The translations under genes and the position numbers were made by a program. Under the pieces are notes generated by a model that saw only the letters and a program-made list of their open reading frames with translations, ran no database searches and had not been told where the DNA came from. DNA of 15,736 bases from Treponemataceae bacterium (GTDB taxonomy: Bacteria > Spirochaetota > Spirochaetia > Treponematales > Treponemataceae), in contig JAILRX010000136.1 in assembly GCA_024697985.1 (NCBI GenBank), positions 1 through 15,736 of the forward strand. Direction: 5' to 3'. Shown piece after piece: positions 1 through 8,021 of this stretch. Positions within the stretch are counted from its first letter, which is position 1. Every line of letters starts with the position of its first letter.

Positions 1-278
1 TCGTTTACGGCAATTACGACTATATCAAACTGTCCTGATGGAAGAGTTTTTCCATAGGCAAAAAAATCATCAATTGATGTGAAGGAAGCTGCTTTTGGAA
101 ATTTTGACTGCCATCTGTTGAGGTTTTCAAGATTCGTATCACAGGCGGCGACAAGGTTTATCTGTCGGTTTTCGTAAAGCGCGAAACTGTGGCTTGCGGG
201 CTGTTCGCGTTTTTTGTCAAATCCAAGCGAGAAACCGATTCGACCGGTTCCAATAATTGCAGCATTATACTTTTTCAT
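1..278 (-). CDS. Gfo/Idh/MocA family oxidoreductase, N-terminal part (cut by window edge)
   Basis: This is an open frame from an ATG at 276-278 running off the left edge, with 92 complete codons visible. The product begins MKKYNAAIIGTGRIGFSLGF. It has a Rossmann dinucleotide-binding motif GTGRIG at residues 10-15, then a beta-strand ending in an acidic residue (LVAACDTN), and later a strand reading FDIVVIAVN. This is the usual N-terminal layout of NAD(P)-dependent Gfo/Idh/MocA sugar or cyclitol dehydrogenases. The C-terminal substrate-binding half lies outside the window, so the substrate cannot be named. No Shine-Dalgarno precedes the ATG; a perfect TATAAT lies 6 nt upstream, which suggests a leaderless message. 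It is divergent from dnaE. The family call is fairly safe; the specific function is unknown. Confidence 0.75.
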   Translation of the reverse strand, partial: MKKYNAAIIGTGRIGFSLGFDKKREQPASHSFALYENRQINLVAACDTNLENLNRWQSKFPKAASFTSIDDFFAYGKTLPSGQFDIVVIAVN

Positions 279-284
279 ACTTTT

Positions 285-290
285 ATTATA
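285..290 (-). promoter_or_regulatory. -10 hexamer (TATAAT) 6 nt before the oxidoreductase ATG
   Basis: On the minus strand, TATAAT is followed by AAAAGT and then ATG. With the usual 6-nt discriminator the start site falls on the A of the start codon, and no Shine-Dalgarno is present. No good -35 exists at 17 nt (CAACAA) and only a partial one at 18 nt (ACAACA), so the promoter call rests on the -10 alone. The rest of 279-461 is AT-rich, and I found no convincing promoter for dnaE in it. Confidence 0.4.
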
Positions 291-461
291 TACGATAAAT
301 CCTATTTTTGTTGTAATTTTTGTGTTTTATAAAAATGGATTTTCCCCCTCTAAAACCAATGATTTTTATCCGGATTTATGATAAAATTAATGCCACTGTC
401 ACAAGTTGATAGTAATAAAATCGTATTTTGACTTCATAATATTTTTTCTGAGGTAAAATTA

Positions 462-3400
462 ATGGCTGATTACAAAATTTATCCAAACGCTCCTGAAGGA
501 ACTCCTGTCGCAAACTTTGCACACCTGCACGTTCACTCTGATTATTCCCTTTTGGACTCCTGTGCTACAGTTGATAAGCTTGTCGAAAAGGCAAAATCTC
601 TCAACATGCCGGCCCTTGCCCTTACAGACCACGGGAATATGTTTGGAGCCCTCTATTTCGAGCATCTTTGCCATGAAAACGGAATCAATCCTATTGTTGG
701 CGAAGAATTTTATGTTGCATACGGAAGTCATCTTGAAAAAAACAGCGTGCCATATTCGCACAAGGGCGAAGACGGAGACCGACAGGCCCGATACTTCCAC
801 CTGATTCTGCTTTGCGAAAACGAAACCGGCTATAAAAACATGAGCTGGCTTTCATCGATCGCCTTCACGGAAGGTATGTGGTACAAACCTCGAATCGATT
901 TTGAACTTTTGGAAAAACATCACGAAGGAATCATCTGCTGCTCTGCATGTATCGCAGGAGAAATTCCTCAACTGCTGCTTGCAGGTCGCGATGACGAGGC
1001 TCGGGAAGTTGCACTTAAATATAAAAACCTTTTTGGACCTGATCACTATTACATTGAAATTCAGGATCACGGAATTCCAGAACAAAAGGATTTAAATCCA
1101 AAACTCGTTGCACTTGCACGTGAACTCGACATTCCGCTTGTTGCCACAAACGACATCCACTACATCGAACGCGAAGATGCAAAGGCCCAGGACGCCCTCC
1201 GATGTATCGGCTTCAAGGATCTGCTGCACGAACCGCACTCCAAAATGGGCGGCGAAATGGACCTGGACAACTGGTACTTTAAGACAGAACAGGAAATGAG
1301 AGATCTCTTTCCTGAGTGGCAGGATGCCTGCGACAACACGATCAAGATTGCAAACATGTGCGACCTTCACATCAAGCAGTACACTACCCCGGAACTTAAG
1401 GGATGTCTTCCACGGTTTGAACTTCCACCAGAATTTCAGACACACGGAGATGACTATCAGAGTGACCAGAATGATTACCTCAAGTTTATCGTAGAAGAAG
1501 GCTTGAAAAAACGATACAAAGAAATCACTCCTGAAATCAGGGAGCGAGCCGACTACGAAATGAACACGATCTTTACGATGGGATTTTCAGGATACTTCCT
1601 CATCGTATGGGAATTCATCAACTGGTCAAAATCCACCTGGGACAACGTAAACAAAAGGCCAAAACCTTACTACCCGATCGGACCTGGACGAGGTTCTGGA
1701 GCGGGTTCTCTCGTAGCATACGCAATGACGATTACCGACATCGATCCATTCCGATTCGGCCTTTTCTTCGAACGATTTTTGAATCCAGAGCGAGTTTCAA
1801 TGCCCGACTTTGATATAGACATGGACTACGACTTCAGACAGGACATCATCCAGCACACCCGCGACCTTTACGGAGATGAATGTGTAGGCCACATCGTAAC
1901 GTTCGGTACGCTCAAACCTAAAAACTGTATCGCAGACGTAGGCCGTGTTCTGGGAATTCCGCTTGCTGAAGTTACGGCACTCAAAAAGTGCATTCCAGAA
2001 AATCCTAAATTCAAGCTGAAAGATGCTTTCAATCCGCCTACAGAAAAGTTTCCGGAAGGCGGTCAGCTCATTCCATACAAGGACGATCCTAAATATACAG
2101 AACTTTTCGAACTTGCCTTTAAGCTTGAAGGCTGTAAACGAAACACAGGTTTGCACGCATCAGGTATGGTAATCGGTCTTACGCCGCTTCCTGACTGGGC
2201 TCCGGTTTTCAAGGATCCAAAAACAGGTGAAGTCGGCGTACAGTACACGATGGACATCATCGAGCCTTGCGGTCTTGTAAAGTTTGACTACTTGGGATTG
2301 AAAACCCTTTCGCTCATCAGATACGCAGAAGACATCATCAACAGACATAAAAAGCCTGGAACTCCAGACTTCATCACGGCAAATGTCAGCGAAACTGACA
2401 AGCAGACCTTCGACCTTTTTAAGAGAGGAGATTCTGCCGCCGTATTCCAGTTTGAAAGTCCCGGTATGTCAAAAATCCTCAAGCAGTTCCAGCCTGAAAA
2501 ACTTGAGGACCTGGTTGCCTTGAACGCGCTTTACCGACCGGGACCTATGGACTGTATTCCTCAATACATTGATGGAAAATGGCATCCTGAAACCATCCAC
2601 TATCCTGACCCTTCTCTGGAAGGCTGTCTTAAGGAAACATACGGTGTAATGGTCTATCAGGAACAGATCATGAAAGTTGCCCAGATTATCGCAGGCTTCT
2701 CGCTTGGTGGTGCTGACATGCTCAGACGAGCCATGGGAAAGAAAAAGCCTGAAGTTTTGATGGGAAAGAAAAAGGACTTTGTAGAAGGCGCCCTTAAAAT
2801 CGGACATACAAAGGAACACGCAGAAGAAATCTTTGAAATCATGGTTCCTTTTGCAGGATACGGATTCAATAAATCGCACGCGGCAGCCTATTCAGTTCTC
2901 GCATACAGAACCGGCTACCTCAAGGCACACTATCCGGCTGAATTTATGGCTGCCAACCTCACAAACGAACGAAACAGTGCGGATAAACTTCCTGAATATC
3001 TTGGCGTCTGCAAAAACATGGGAATCAAAATTCTTCCACCTGACGTAAACCGTTCAGATAAGTTTTTCGATGCCTATGACGGACAGATCATTTACGGACT
3101 TGCAGGAATCAAGGGACTTGGCGAAGGTGTTGCAGAAGCCATCATCAATGAGCGAAACCAGAACGGTCCTTACAAAAACTTCCTTGATTTTCTTGAGCGT
3201 CTTTCAGAAAGCGGCATAAACAAAAAGGCTCTTGAAGTTTTGATAAAGACCGGCGGATTTGACCAGATTGAAGACAACAGAAACCGCCTTATGGCAAACA
3301 TGGAAAGGGCCGTAAGCTACGTAAACAGCAAAAATGAGGCATCCCGCTACGGACAGATAAGTCTTTTTGAATCGAACGACATAGAAGAATTCGATGAGTT

Positions 3401-4061
3401 CAAATATGAAGAAGTTGAAGACTGGCCGATTCTCGAAAGGCTCCAAATTGAAAAGGAACTGACAGGTTTCTATCTTTCAGGCCATCCGCTTGATGCCTAC
3501 GAAAAAGTCCTCAAGCGATGCACGACGATGTCATCAGGAAAATTGAGCCAGTCGATGGCGAACACAGAATATATCGCGGCCGGAATGGTAAAAGACATCC
3601 GAGCCTTTGCCACGAAAAAAGGTCCTATGATGGCAAACGTCACCGTGACAGACTACGAAGGCGACCTTAAGATGACCTTCTTCCCGAAAATCTGGGAACA
3701 GGTTTCCGCACAGATTCAGGCTGACAAGGTCATGGCTTTTTCCGGCAAGGTTGATTTTAACGAAACCTATGGCTATTCATTCCAGGTAAACTCACTTTTG
3801 GACATCAATTCGCTCAAGGAGAGGGCCATTCAAAGCGTCCACATCAAGCTTAACGAGCAGCTTGCAAACAGCGAAAAGATGAATAAATTAGTCGACACAT
3901 TAGTTGCCAATCCGGGAAATTGTTCAGTATATTTACATGTAGCAAGTGATAACAAAAATTTTATCATCAAAAGCAGCGGATCCATCAAGGTAAATACCGC
4001 CGATGATTTTATCAGCGACTTGCAGGACGACCCGATGGTCGAAGAAGTCTGGAAAGACTAA
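462..4061 (+). CDS. dnaE: DNA polymerase III alpha subunit
   Basis: This is the replicative DNA polymerase, 1199 residues, a normal length for the DnaE1 group. The N-terminal PHP domain has HLHVH at 21-25, TDHGN at 55-59, E81, H113, C163 and NDIH at 230-233, so the metal-ligand set looks intact. The polymerase core has a GPGRGSGAGS motif and PDFDID at 448-453, with catalytic D449 and D451, and a third acidic residue D609 in KFDYLG; these correspond to E. coli D401, D403 and D555. A helix-hairpin-helix segment (GIKGLGEGVAEAI) and an OB-fold around 1035-1085 follow. The start is supported by TGAGGT at 449-454, 7 nt before the ATG. The last ~60 codons are more AT-rich and use TTA leucine codons that are rare in the rest of the gene. 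It is followed 21 nt later by yggT, probably in one transcript. Confidence 0.97.
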   Translation: MADYKIYPNAPEGTPVANFAHLHVHSDYSLLDSCATVDKLVEKAKSLNMPALALTDHGNMFGALYFEHLCHENGINPIVGEEFYVAYGSHLEKNSVPYSHKGEDGDRQARYFHLILLCENETGYKNMSWLSSIAFTEGMWYKPRIDFELLEKHHEGIICCSACIAGEIPQLLLAGRDDEAREVALKYKNLFGPDHYYIEIQDHGIPEQKDLNPKLVALARELDIPLVATNDIHYIEREDAKAQDALRCIGFKDLLHEPHSKMGGEMDLDNWYFKTEQEMRDLFPEWQDACDNTIKIANMCDLHIKQYTTPELKGCLPRFELPPEFQTHGDDYQSDQNDYLKFIVEEGLKKRYKEITPEIRERADYEMNTIFTMGFSGYFLIVWEFINWSKSTWDNVNKRPKPYYPIGPGRGSGAGSLVAYAMTITDIDPFRFGLFFERFLNPERVSMPDFDIDMDYDFRQDIIQHTRDLYGDECVGHIVTFGTLKPKNCIADVGRVLGIPLAEVTALKKCIPENPKFKLKDAFNPPTEKFPEGGQLIPYKDDPKYTELFELAFKLEGCKRNTGLHASGMVIGLTPLPDWAPVFKDPKTGEVGVQYTMDIIEPCGLVKFDYLGLKTLSLIRYAEDIINRHKKPGTPDFITANVSETDKQTFDLFKRGDSAAVFQFESPGMSKILKQFQPEKLEDLVALNALYRPGPMDCIPQYIDGKWHPETIHYPDPSLEGCLKETYGVMVYQEQIMKVAQIIAGFSLGGADMLRRAMGKKKPEVLMGKKKDFVEGALKIGHTKEHAEEIFEIMVPFAGYGFNKSHAAAYSVLAYRTGYLKAHYPAEFMAANLTNERNSADKLPEYLGVCKNMGIKILPPDVNRSDKFFDAYDGQIIYGLAGIKGLGEGVAEAIINERNQNGPYKNFLDFLERLSESGINKKALEVLIKTGGFDQIEDNRNRLMANMERAVSYVNSKNEASRYGQISLFESNDIEEFDEFKYEEVEDWPILERLQIEKELTGFYLSGHPLDAYEKVLKRCTTMSSGKLSQSMANTEYIAAGMVKDIRAFATKKGPMMANVTVTDYEGDLKMTFFPKIWEQVSAQIQADKVMAFSGKVDFNETYGYSFQVNSLLDINSLKERAIQSVHIKLNEQLANSEKMNKLVDTLVANPGNCSVYLHVASDNKNFIIKSSGSIKVNTADDFISDLQDDPMVEEVWKD

Positions 4062-4082
4062 CGCTAAACTCAAGGATAAGTT

Positions 4083-4676
4083 ATGAATCTCGTTGCAGCC
4101 ATTTTTAGATCACTCGGAACCATAATTCAGGTTTATTCTACAATCTGTTTGATTCGAATTTTTTTGACCTGGGTTCCTCAGTTGAATTACAGCAAGGTCG
4201 GTCAGGTTTTCAGCATGATTTGCGATCCATACCTGAACCTGTTTTCAAGAATCAGATTTTTGAGGATCGGAATGCTGGATTTCTCCCCGATTCTGGCCTT
4301 TGCCATTTTGCAGGCGCTTTCAACCGTATTCTTCAAGATAGCAAATTCTGGAAGCATTTCACTTGCCTTTGTTCTTTCAATGATTATGGTGCTTATCTGG
4401 AACATGTTTTCATCAATCCTGATTCTTATTTTCATCATTCTTGTCATCAGACTGATAGTTTTGCTCGCAAAACGAAACACGACTCAGTTCTGGTATCAGG
4501 TTGACACATTCTCCTTTAAAATGAGCTACCCTTTTGCAAAAATCTTTACGAAAAACCGAGGATTAAGCGTTGCCGCTGCAACAATCCTTACGCTTTTTGA
4601 AATTGCCGTTCTGTATACAGCCGGACGATTTGCAGTCTACTATCTTTTGAAACTGATAAGCCTGATTCCATTCTAA
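4083..4676 (+). CDS. YggT family integral membrane protein
   Basis: This is a very hydrophobic protein of 197 residues. The first part carries the YggT signature: a membrane helix ending in RIFLTWVPQLN, then DPYLNLFSRI and the reentrant LDFSPILAFAILQAL stretch. A long hydrophobic block around residues 90-125 and a C-terminal helix rich in Ala/Leu/Ile follow, giving about four to five membrane segments. A second loop reading YPFAKIFTKN suggests a degenerate second YggT repeat. Family members are inner-membrane proteins, often found near cell-division or DNA-maintenance genes; their biochemical role is not settled. AAGGA at 4072-4076 lies 6 nt before the ATG. The gene sits 21 nt after dnaE and 13 nt before recG, so it is very probably co-transcribed with both. 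Confidence 0.88.
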   Translation: MNLVAAIFRSLGTIIQVYSTICLIRIFLTWVPQLNYSKVGQVFSMICDPYLNLFSRIRFLRIGMLDFSPILAFAILQALSTVFFKIANSGSISLAFVLSMIMVLIWNMFSSILILIFIILVIRLIVLLAKRNTTQFWYQVDTFSFKMSYPFAKIFTKNRGLSVAAATILTLFEIAVLYTAGRFAVYYLLKLISLIPF

Positions 4677-4689
4677 AAGAGGGTTTCAG

Positions 4690-6900
4690 ATGAAGCTGAA
4701 AGAACTTGAAAATTCCGTTGAAACTCTTCCCGGAGTCGGTCCAAGCACCGCCTCAAATTTTGCAAAGCTCAACATTTTCAAGATTTCAGATTTGCTTTTA
4801 TGCTATCCAAAAAATTATGAGGACAGAACTAAAAAACTTCCGCTCAAAGATTTTTCAACCGGCCAGAAAATCCACTCGATTGTTCAGGTAATTGCACACG
4901 AATGGTTCGGTTACGGCAGAATGAGGACATTAAAAATCATCGTAACTGATGGTGAAAGTCAGGCAAGTCTTGTCTGCTTCAACCGGCCTTTTATGGAAAA
5001 GACACTTCCGGTTGATTCGATAGTTGCAGTAACAGCAAAATACACTTTTCAATACGGTCAGATACAGACTTCAAGTTTTGATGCGGAAAGACTTGCATAC
5101 GGCGGAACACTTCAGGACTTTCAGGAAATGGCAGATCCCACGGCAAAGGTCCTTCCGATTTATCCACTGACAAGCGGATTGACGCAAAATCAGTTCAGGA
5201 AGGCAGTTTCCAGCGCGCTTAAAATGTACGCTAAAGGTATTGATGACGAGCTTCCTTCTGATACAATTCAAAATCAAAAACTGATGCACAAAAAAGACGC
5301 GGTCACGACGATTCATCAGGGTCAGAATCTTTTGCAGATAGAAGATGCAAGGCGCACGATTAAATTCGAGGAGCTTTATTTTTTCCAGGAACAGATAATA
5401 AGGCAGTCGAGGGAACGAAACAACGCGGCCGTAAAACCGAAAAACGAGCTTTACGACCTTTCGCCGCGGCAAAAAAAGCTTCTATCCACGCTGCCGTTCG
5501 AGCTGACCGCAGACCAGAAAGCCATCATAAATACGCTTAACGAAGAAATCGAGCTCTCCGAAAAAAGCGCAGCAGGCGCGCCACAAATTTCAGCCGCGGA
5601 CACGACAGCAGCGGGCGCCGGCACTGCAATTATGGCAGGCACCGGAGTCGGTGCAGCGGGCGCGACGTCGCAACTCCTGGACGCACCGGCAAAAGCCGCC
5701 ACAACAAACGTACCCACAAGCGCCTTTACGCTTGCGCGCCTCGTCCAAGGCGACGTCGGCTCCGGAAAGACACTCGTGGCTTTTTTTGCCGCGCTCCGCA
5801 TCATCGATTGGGGTGGCCAAGTCGTCCTTCTTGCCCCGACCGAACTTCTTGCCCGACAGCACGCCGAGAATGCCATCAAGGTCCTTAAAGACAGTAACGT
5901 CAACGTAAGTTTTTTAACAGGCAACATCAATTCAAAGGGCAGAAACAATCTTCTTGCATCAATCAAAACCGGAAACACCCACTTGATCATCGGAACACAC
6001 GCCGTTTTTTCAAGAAACGTGCAGTACGCAAACCTTCAGCTTGCAATAATCGACGAGCAGCATCGTTTTGGAGTCGTACAGCGCAACCTGATTAAAGAAA
6101 AATGCACGATCCCAAACATCCTGATGATGAGCGCAACCCCGATTCCGCAGACTCTTGCTCAAGTCGTTTTTTCAAATCTCGATGTTTCCACAATCAAGTC
6201 GATGCCAAAGGGAAGACTCCCGATTCAGACTCATCTTACAAAACCCGGCAACGAAAACATCGTCTACGAAACGGTCCGAAAGGAACTCAATCAGGGACAT
6301 CAGGCTTATTTTGTCTATCCAATGATCGAAAATGATGAGGATGACGAGCCTTCACAGGATCTTTTCGATTCCAAGAAAATCAAGAATGCAACCGAAATGT
6401 ACGAGTTTCTTTCGAGGGAAGTTTATCCTCAGTTCAAATGCGCCCTGATTCATTCTAAAATTGATGAAGCAGAACAGAACCAAATCCTCGATGATTTCAG
6501 GCAGAATAAAATCCAGGTAATTGTCGCAACTACCGTCGTCGAAGTCGGGGTGGACGTGCCTAACGCAACCTGCATGGTAATCGAACAGGCAGAACGCTTC
6601 GGACTTGCAGCCCTCCATCAGCTTAGAGGCCGGGTTGGAAGAAGCAGCTTGCAGTCACACTGCTTTTTAATTTACGGAAACAGCCTTACAAAAATCGGGA
6701 AAGAAAGACTTAAGGCCATGTTCGAAACCACGGACGGCTTTAAAATTGCAGAACTCGATTTAAAATTAAGAGGCCCCGGCGAAGTCAGCGGAATTCAGCA
6801 GTCCGGCTATCTTTCACTAGGGCTTTCAGATCCTTTGTACGACAAGGAACTTCTGGAACTGGCCCGAAACGAAGTGCTTTCGCACCAGATTCAAGGCTAG
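4690..6900 (+). CDS. recG: ATP-dependent DNA helicase RecG
   Basis: This is a branch-migrating superfamily 2 helicase that remodels stalled forks and Holliday junctions, 736 residues against 693 in E. coli. The N-terminal helix-hairpin-helix-like LPGVGPSTAS and YPKNYEDRTKKL lead into the OB/wedge domain. The helicase core shows Walker A GDVGSGKT at 354-361 (K360), the DEQHRFGV box with D455 and E456, a SATPIPQT motif, and the QLRGRVGRSS arginine-finger motif. The TRG-type hairpin reads LDLKLRGPGEVSG. The odd feature is an Ala/Gly/Thr-rich stretch at about 294-345, between the helix after the wedge and Walker A, where E. coli has only about ten residues. It is visibly more GC-rich than the surrounding gene. 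AAGAGGG at 4677-4683 is a strong ribosome binding site. The gene is third in the dnaE cluster and ends 18 nt from the convergent sigma-factor gene. Confidence 0.96.
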   Translation: MKLKELENSVETLPGVGPSTASNFAKLNIFKISDLLLCYPKNYEDRTKKLPLKDFSTGQKIHSIVQVIAHEWFGYGRMRTLKIIVTDGESQASLVCFNRPFMEKTLPVDSIVAVTAKYTFQYGQIQTSSFDAERLAYGGTLQDFQEMADPTAKVLPIYPLTSGLTQNQFRKAVSSALKMYAKGIDDELPSDTIQNQKLMHKKDAVTTIHQGQNLLQIEDARRTIKFEELYFFQEQIIRQSRERNNAAVKPKNELYDLSPRQKKLLSTLPFELTADQKAIINTLNEEIELSEKSAAGAPQISAADTTAAGAGTAIMAGTGVGAAGATSQLLDAPAKAATTNVPTSAFTLARLVQGDVGSGKTLVAFFAALRIIDWGGQVVLLAPTELLARQHAENAIKVLKDSNVNVSFLTGNINSKGRNNLLASIKTGNTHLIIGTHAVFSRNVQYANLQLAIIDEQHRFGVVQRNLIKEKCTIPNILMMSATPIPQTLAQVVFSNLDVSTIKSMPKGRLPIQTHLTKPGNENIVYETVRKELNQGHQAYFVYPMIENDEDDEPSQDLFDSKKIKNATEMYEFLSREVYPQFKCALIHSKIDEAEQNQILDDFRQNKIQVIVATTVVEVGVDVPNATCMVIEQAERFGLAALHQLRGRVGRSSLQSHCFLIYGNSLTKIGKERLKAMFETTDGFKIAELDLKLRGPGEVSGIQQSGYLSLGLSDPLYDKELLELARNEVLSHQIQG

Positions 6901-6918
6901 AATCAGGCACTCATCAGC

Positions 6919-7785
6919 TTATGCGGCAAATCCTTCAAGACTTGCAAGAACCTTCTGATTCTGAAGTCTGGATAAAGCCTTCTTTTCAATCTGTCTTACT
7001 CTTTCTTTTGTCAAATTGAAGATATCACCAACTTCTTTAAGGGAAAGTGCTTTTCGTCCGTCCAAGCCAAATCGGTATCTGAGGATTTCAGCTTCACGGT
7101 AATTCAATGTAGCAAGAGCATCGTTGATTTTATCGTGCATGTCATTTCTTTCTGTAAATTCAACAGGGCTTTCATAAAGTTCGTCCTGGATGAAATCTGC
7201 CATTGTGTTAGAATCATCAGCATCAGCTTTAACGGCTGAATCGAGGGAAAGCATTTCGCGGCTGATCAAAATCATTTCACGAACGTGGCTTGCGTCCATT
7301 CCAAGGATGTCTGCTACTCGGCTAAGCTCTTCTTCTTCTGACAAATCGCCCTTAAGATTTTTGCGGGTCTTTTCAATCTGTACAACTTCGTTTACTCGGT
7401 TGAGAGGAAGTCGGATTGCACGGCCCTTCTCGTAGATGGCCTTGAGGATGCTCTGACGAATCCACCAGACAGCGTATGAAATGAAGTGGTATCCTTTTGT
7501 AACATCGAATTTTTCGATTGCTGTAAGAAGGCCGACGTTACCTTCGCTGATCAAATCCATCAGTTCAAGACCTCTGCCCTGATATTGTTTTGCGATATTT
7601 ACTACAAACCTCAAGTTTGAATTAACAATCTTATTTTTGGCAGCCTTGTCGCCGTTTTTTGCAGCCATGGCCAGCTGATATTCATCTTCGCGTGAAAGCA
7701 ATGGAATTCTGTTGATGTCTTTCAAATACAATGTCGTGCTTGAATCTTTTTCGTTTTCGTAATAACCCTTAACTGTTTTTGCCAT
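6919..7785 (-). CDS. Sigma-70 family RNA polymerase sigma factor (RpoD/RpoS-like, no region 1.1)
   Basis: This is a 288-residue sigma factor. Region 1.2 is at about 16-40 (LYLKDINRIPLLSREDE) and region 2 at about 54-125. The latter includes NLRFVVNIAKQYQGRGLE and a -10 recognition helix with SYAVWWIRQSI at 103-113. Region 3 is at about 132-205, and region 4 ends in a helix-turn-helix at about 246-270 (LSLKEVGDIF, ERVRQIEKKAL). There is no acidic region 1.1, so it is much shorter than a classical primary sigma. This fits a group 2 or RpoS-type alternative factor, or the compact type found in Bacteroidetes. The ribosome binding site GAGGTG (7791-7796) lies 5 nt before the ATG. A sigma-54 promoter lies about 80 nt upstream. 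It is probably the equivalent of T. pallidum TP1012 (recalled). Its regulon cannot be read from this window. Confidence 0.93.
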   Translation of the reverse strand: MAKTVKGYYENEKDSSTTLYLKDINRIPLLSREDEYQLAMAAKNGDKAAKNKIVNSNLRFVVNIAKQYQGRGLELMDLISEGNVGLLTAIEKFDVTKGYHFISYAVWWIRQSILKAIYEKGRAIRLPLNRVNEVVQIEKTRKNLKGDLSEEEELSRVADILGMDASHVREMILISREMLSLDSAVKADADDSNTMADFIQDELYESPVEFTERNDMHDKINDALATLNYREAEILRYRFGLDGRKALSLKEVGDIFNLTKERVRQIEKKALSRLQNQKVLASLEGFAA

Positions 7786-7873
7786 TTTTTCACCTCAAAA
7801 ATTTGATTTTTTTCAGATTTATAATTATCTTATGTTTATAAAGTTAAATTCATCTTACTTTACACTATTTATA

Positions 7874-7891
7874 TTGCATATTCCGTGCCAA
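7874..7891 (-). promoter_or_regulatory. Sigma-54 (RpoN) promoter for the sigma-factor gene
   Basis: The minus strand reads TTGGCACGGAATATGCAA. Against the consensus YTGGCACG-N4-TTGCW, the whole -24 element is exact and the -12 element ATGCA has one mismatch. The invariant GG (7889/7888) and GC (7877/7876) are 12 nt apart, exactly as sigma-54 requires. The start site would be near 7864, leaving a leader of about 78 nt before the ATG at 7785. An identical half-site (AATTGGCACG) sits 84 nt further upstream at 7968-7977 but has no matching GC. No equally good sigma-70 promoter was found between this site and the gene. Confidence 0.72.
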
Positions 7892-7922
7892 TTTTTTAAA
7901 TATTCATAAAAATTTTATTTCC

Positions 7923-7933
7923 TTGTAATACAA
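7923..7933. promoter_or_regulatory. Small perfect palindrome between the sigma-54 promoter and the paired operators
   Basis: TTGTA-A-TACAA is an 11-bp perfect palindrome centred at 7928, about 64 nt upstream of the predicted sigma-54 start. It could be a protein-binding site. It is short enough to occur by chance in such AT-rich DNA, so this is weak. Confidence 0.2.
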
Positions 7934-7981
7934 TGATTTACAAAACTTTAAGTTTTCTGAATTTTTTCGTGCCAATTGATT

Positions 7982-7998
7982 TGTATCATTTTGACACA
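7982..7998. promoter_or_regulatory. Palindromic operator/enhancer site 1
   Basis: TGTATCATTTTGACACA has 7-bp arms around a central TTT, with one mismatched pair. It is centred at 7990, about 126 nt upstream of the predicted sigma-54 start. The same motif recurs exactly 40 bp away at 8022-8038. I infer a dimeric regulator, possibly the bacterial enhancer-binding protein for the sigma-54 promoter. A regulator of groES, which starts at 8126, is the alternative. Confidence 0.5.
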
Positions 7999-8021
7999 GT
8001 CACCCTCAACCCATCCCCTGA

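Noticed and set aside
5451..5990. 179-residue open frame antisense to recG
   Set aside because: It is a by-product of the GC-rich insertion in recG. There is no ribosome binding site or recognisable domain, and the recG frame is clearly coding.
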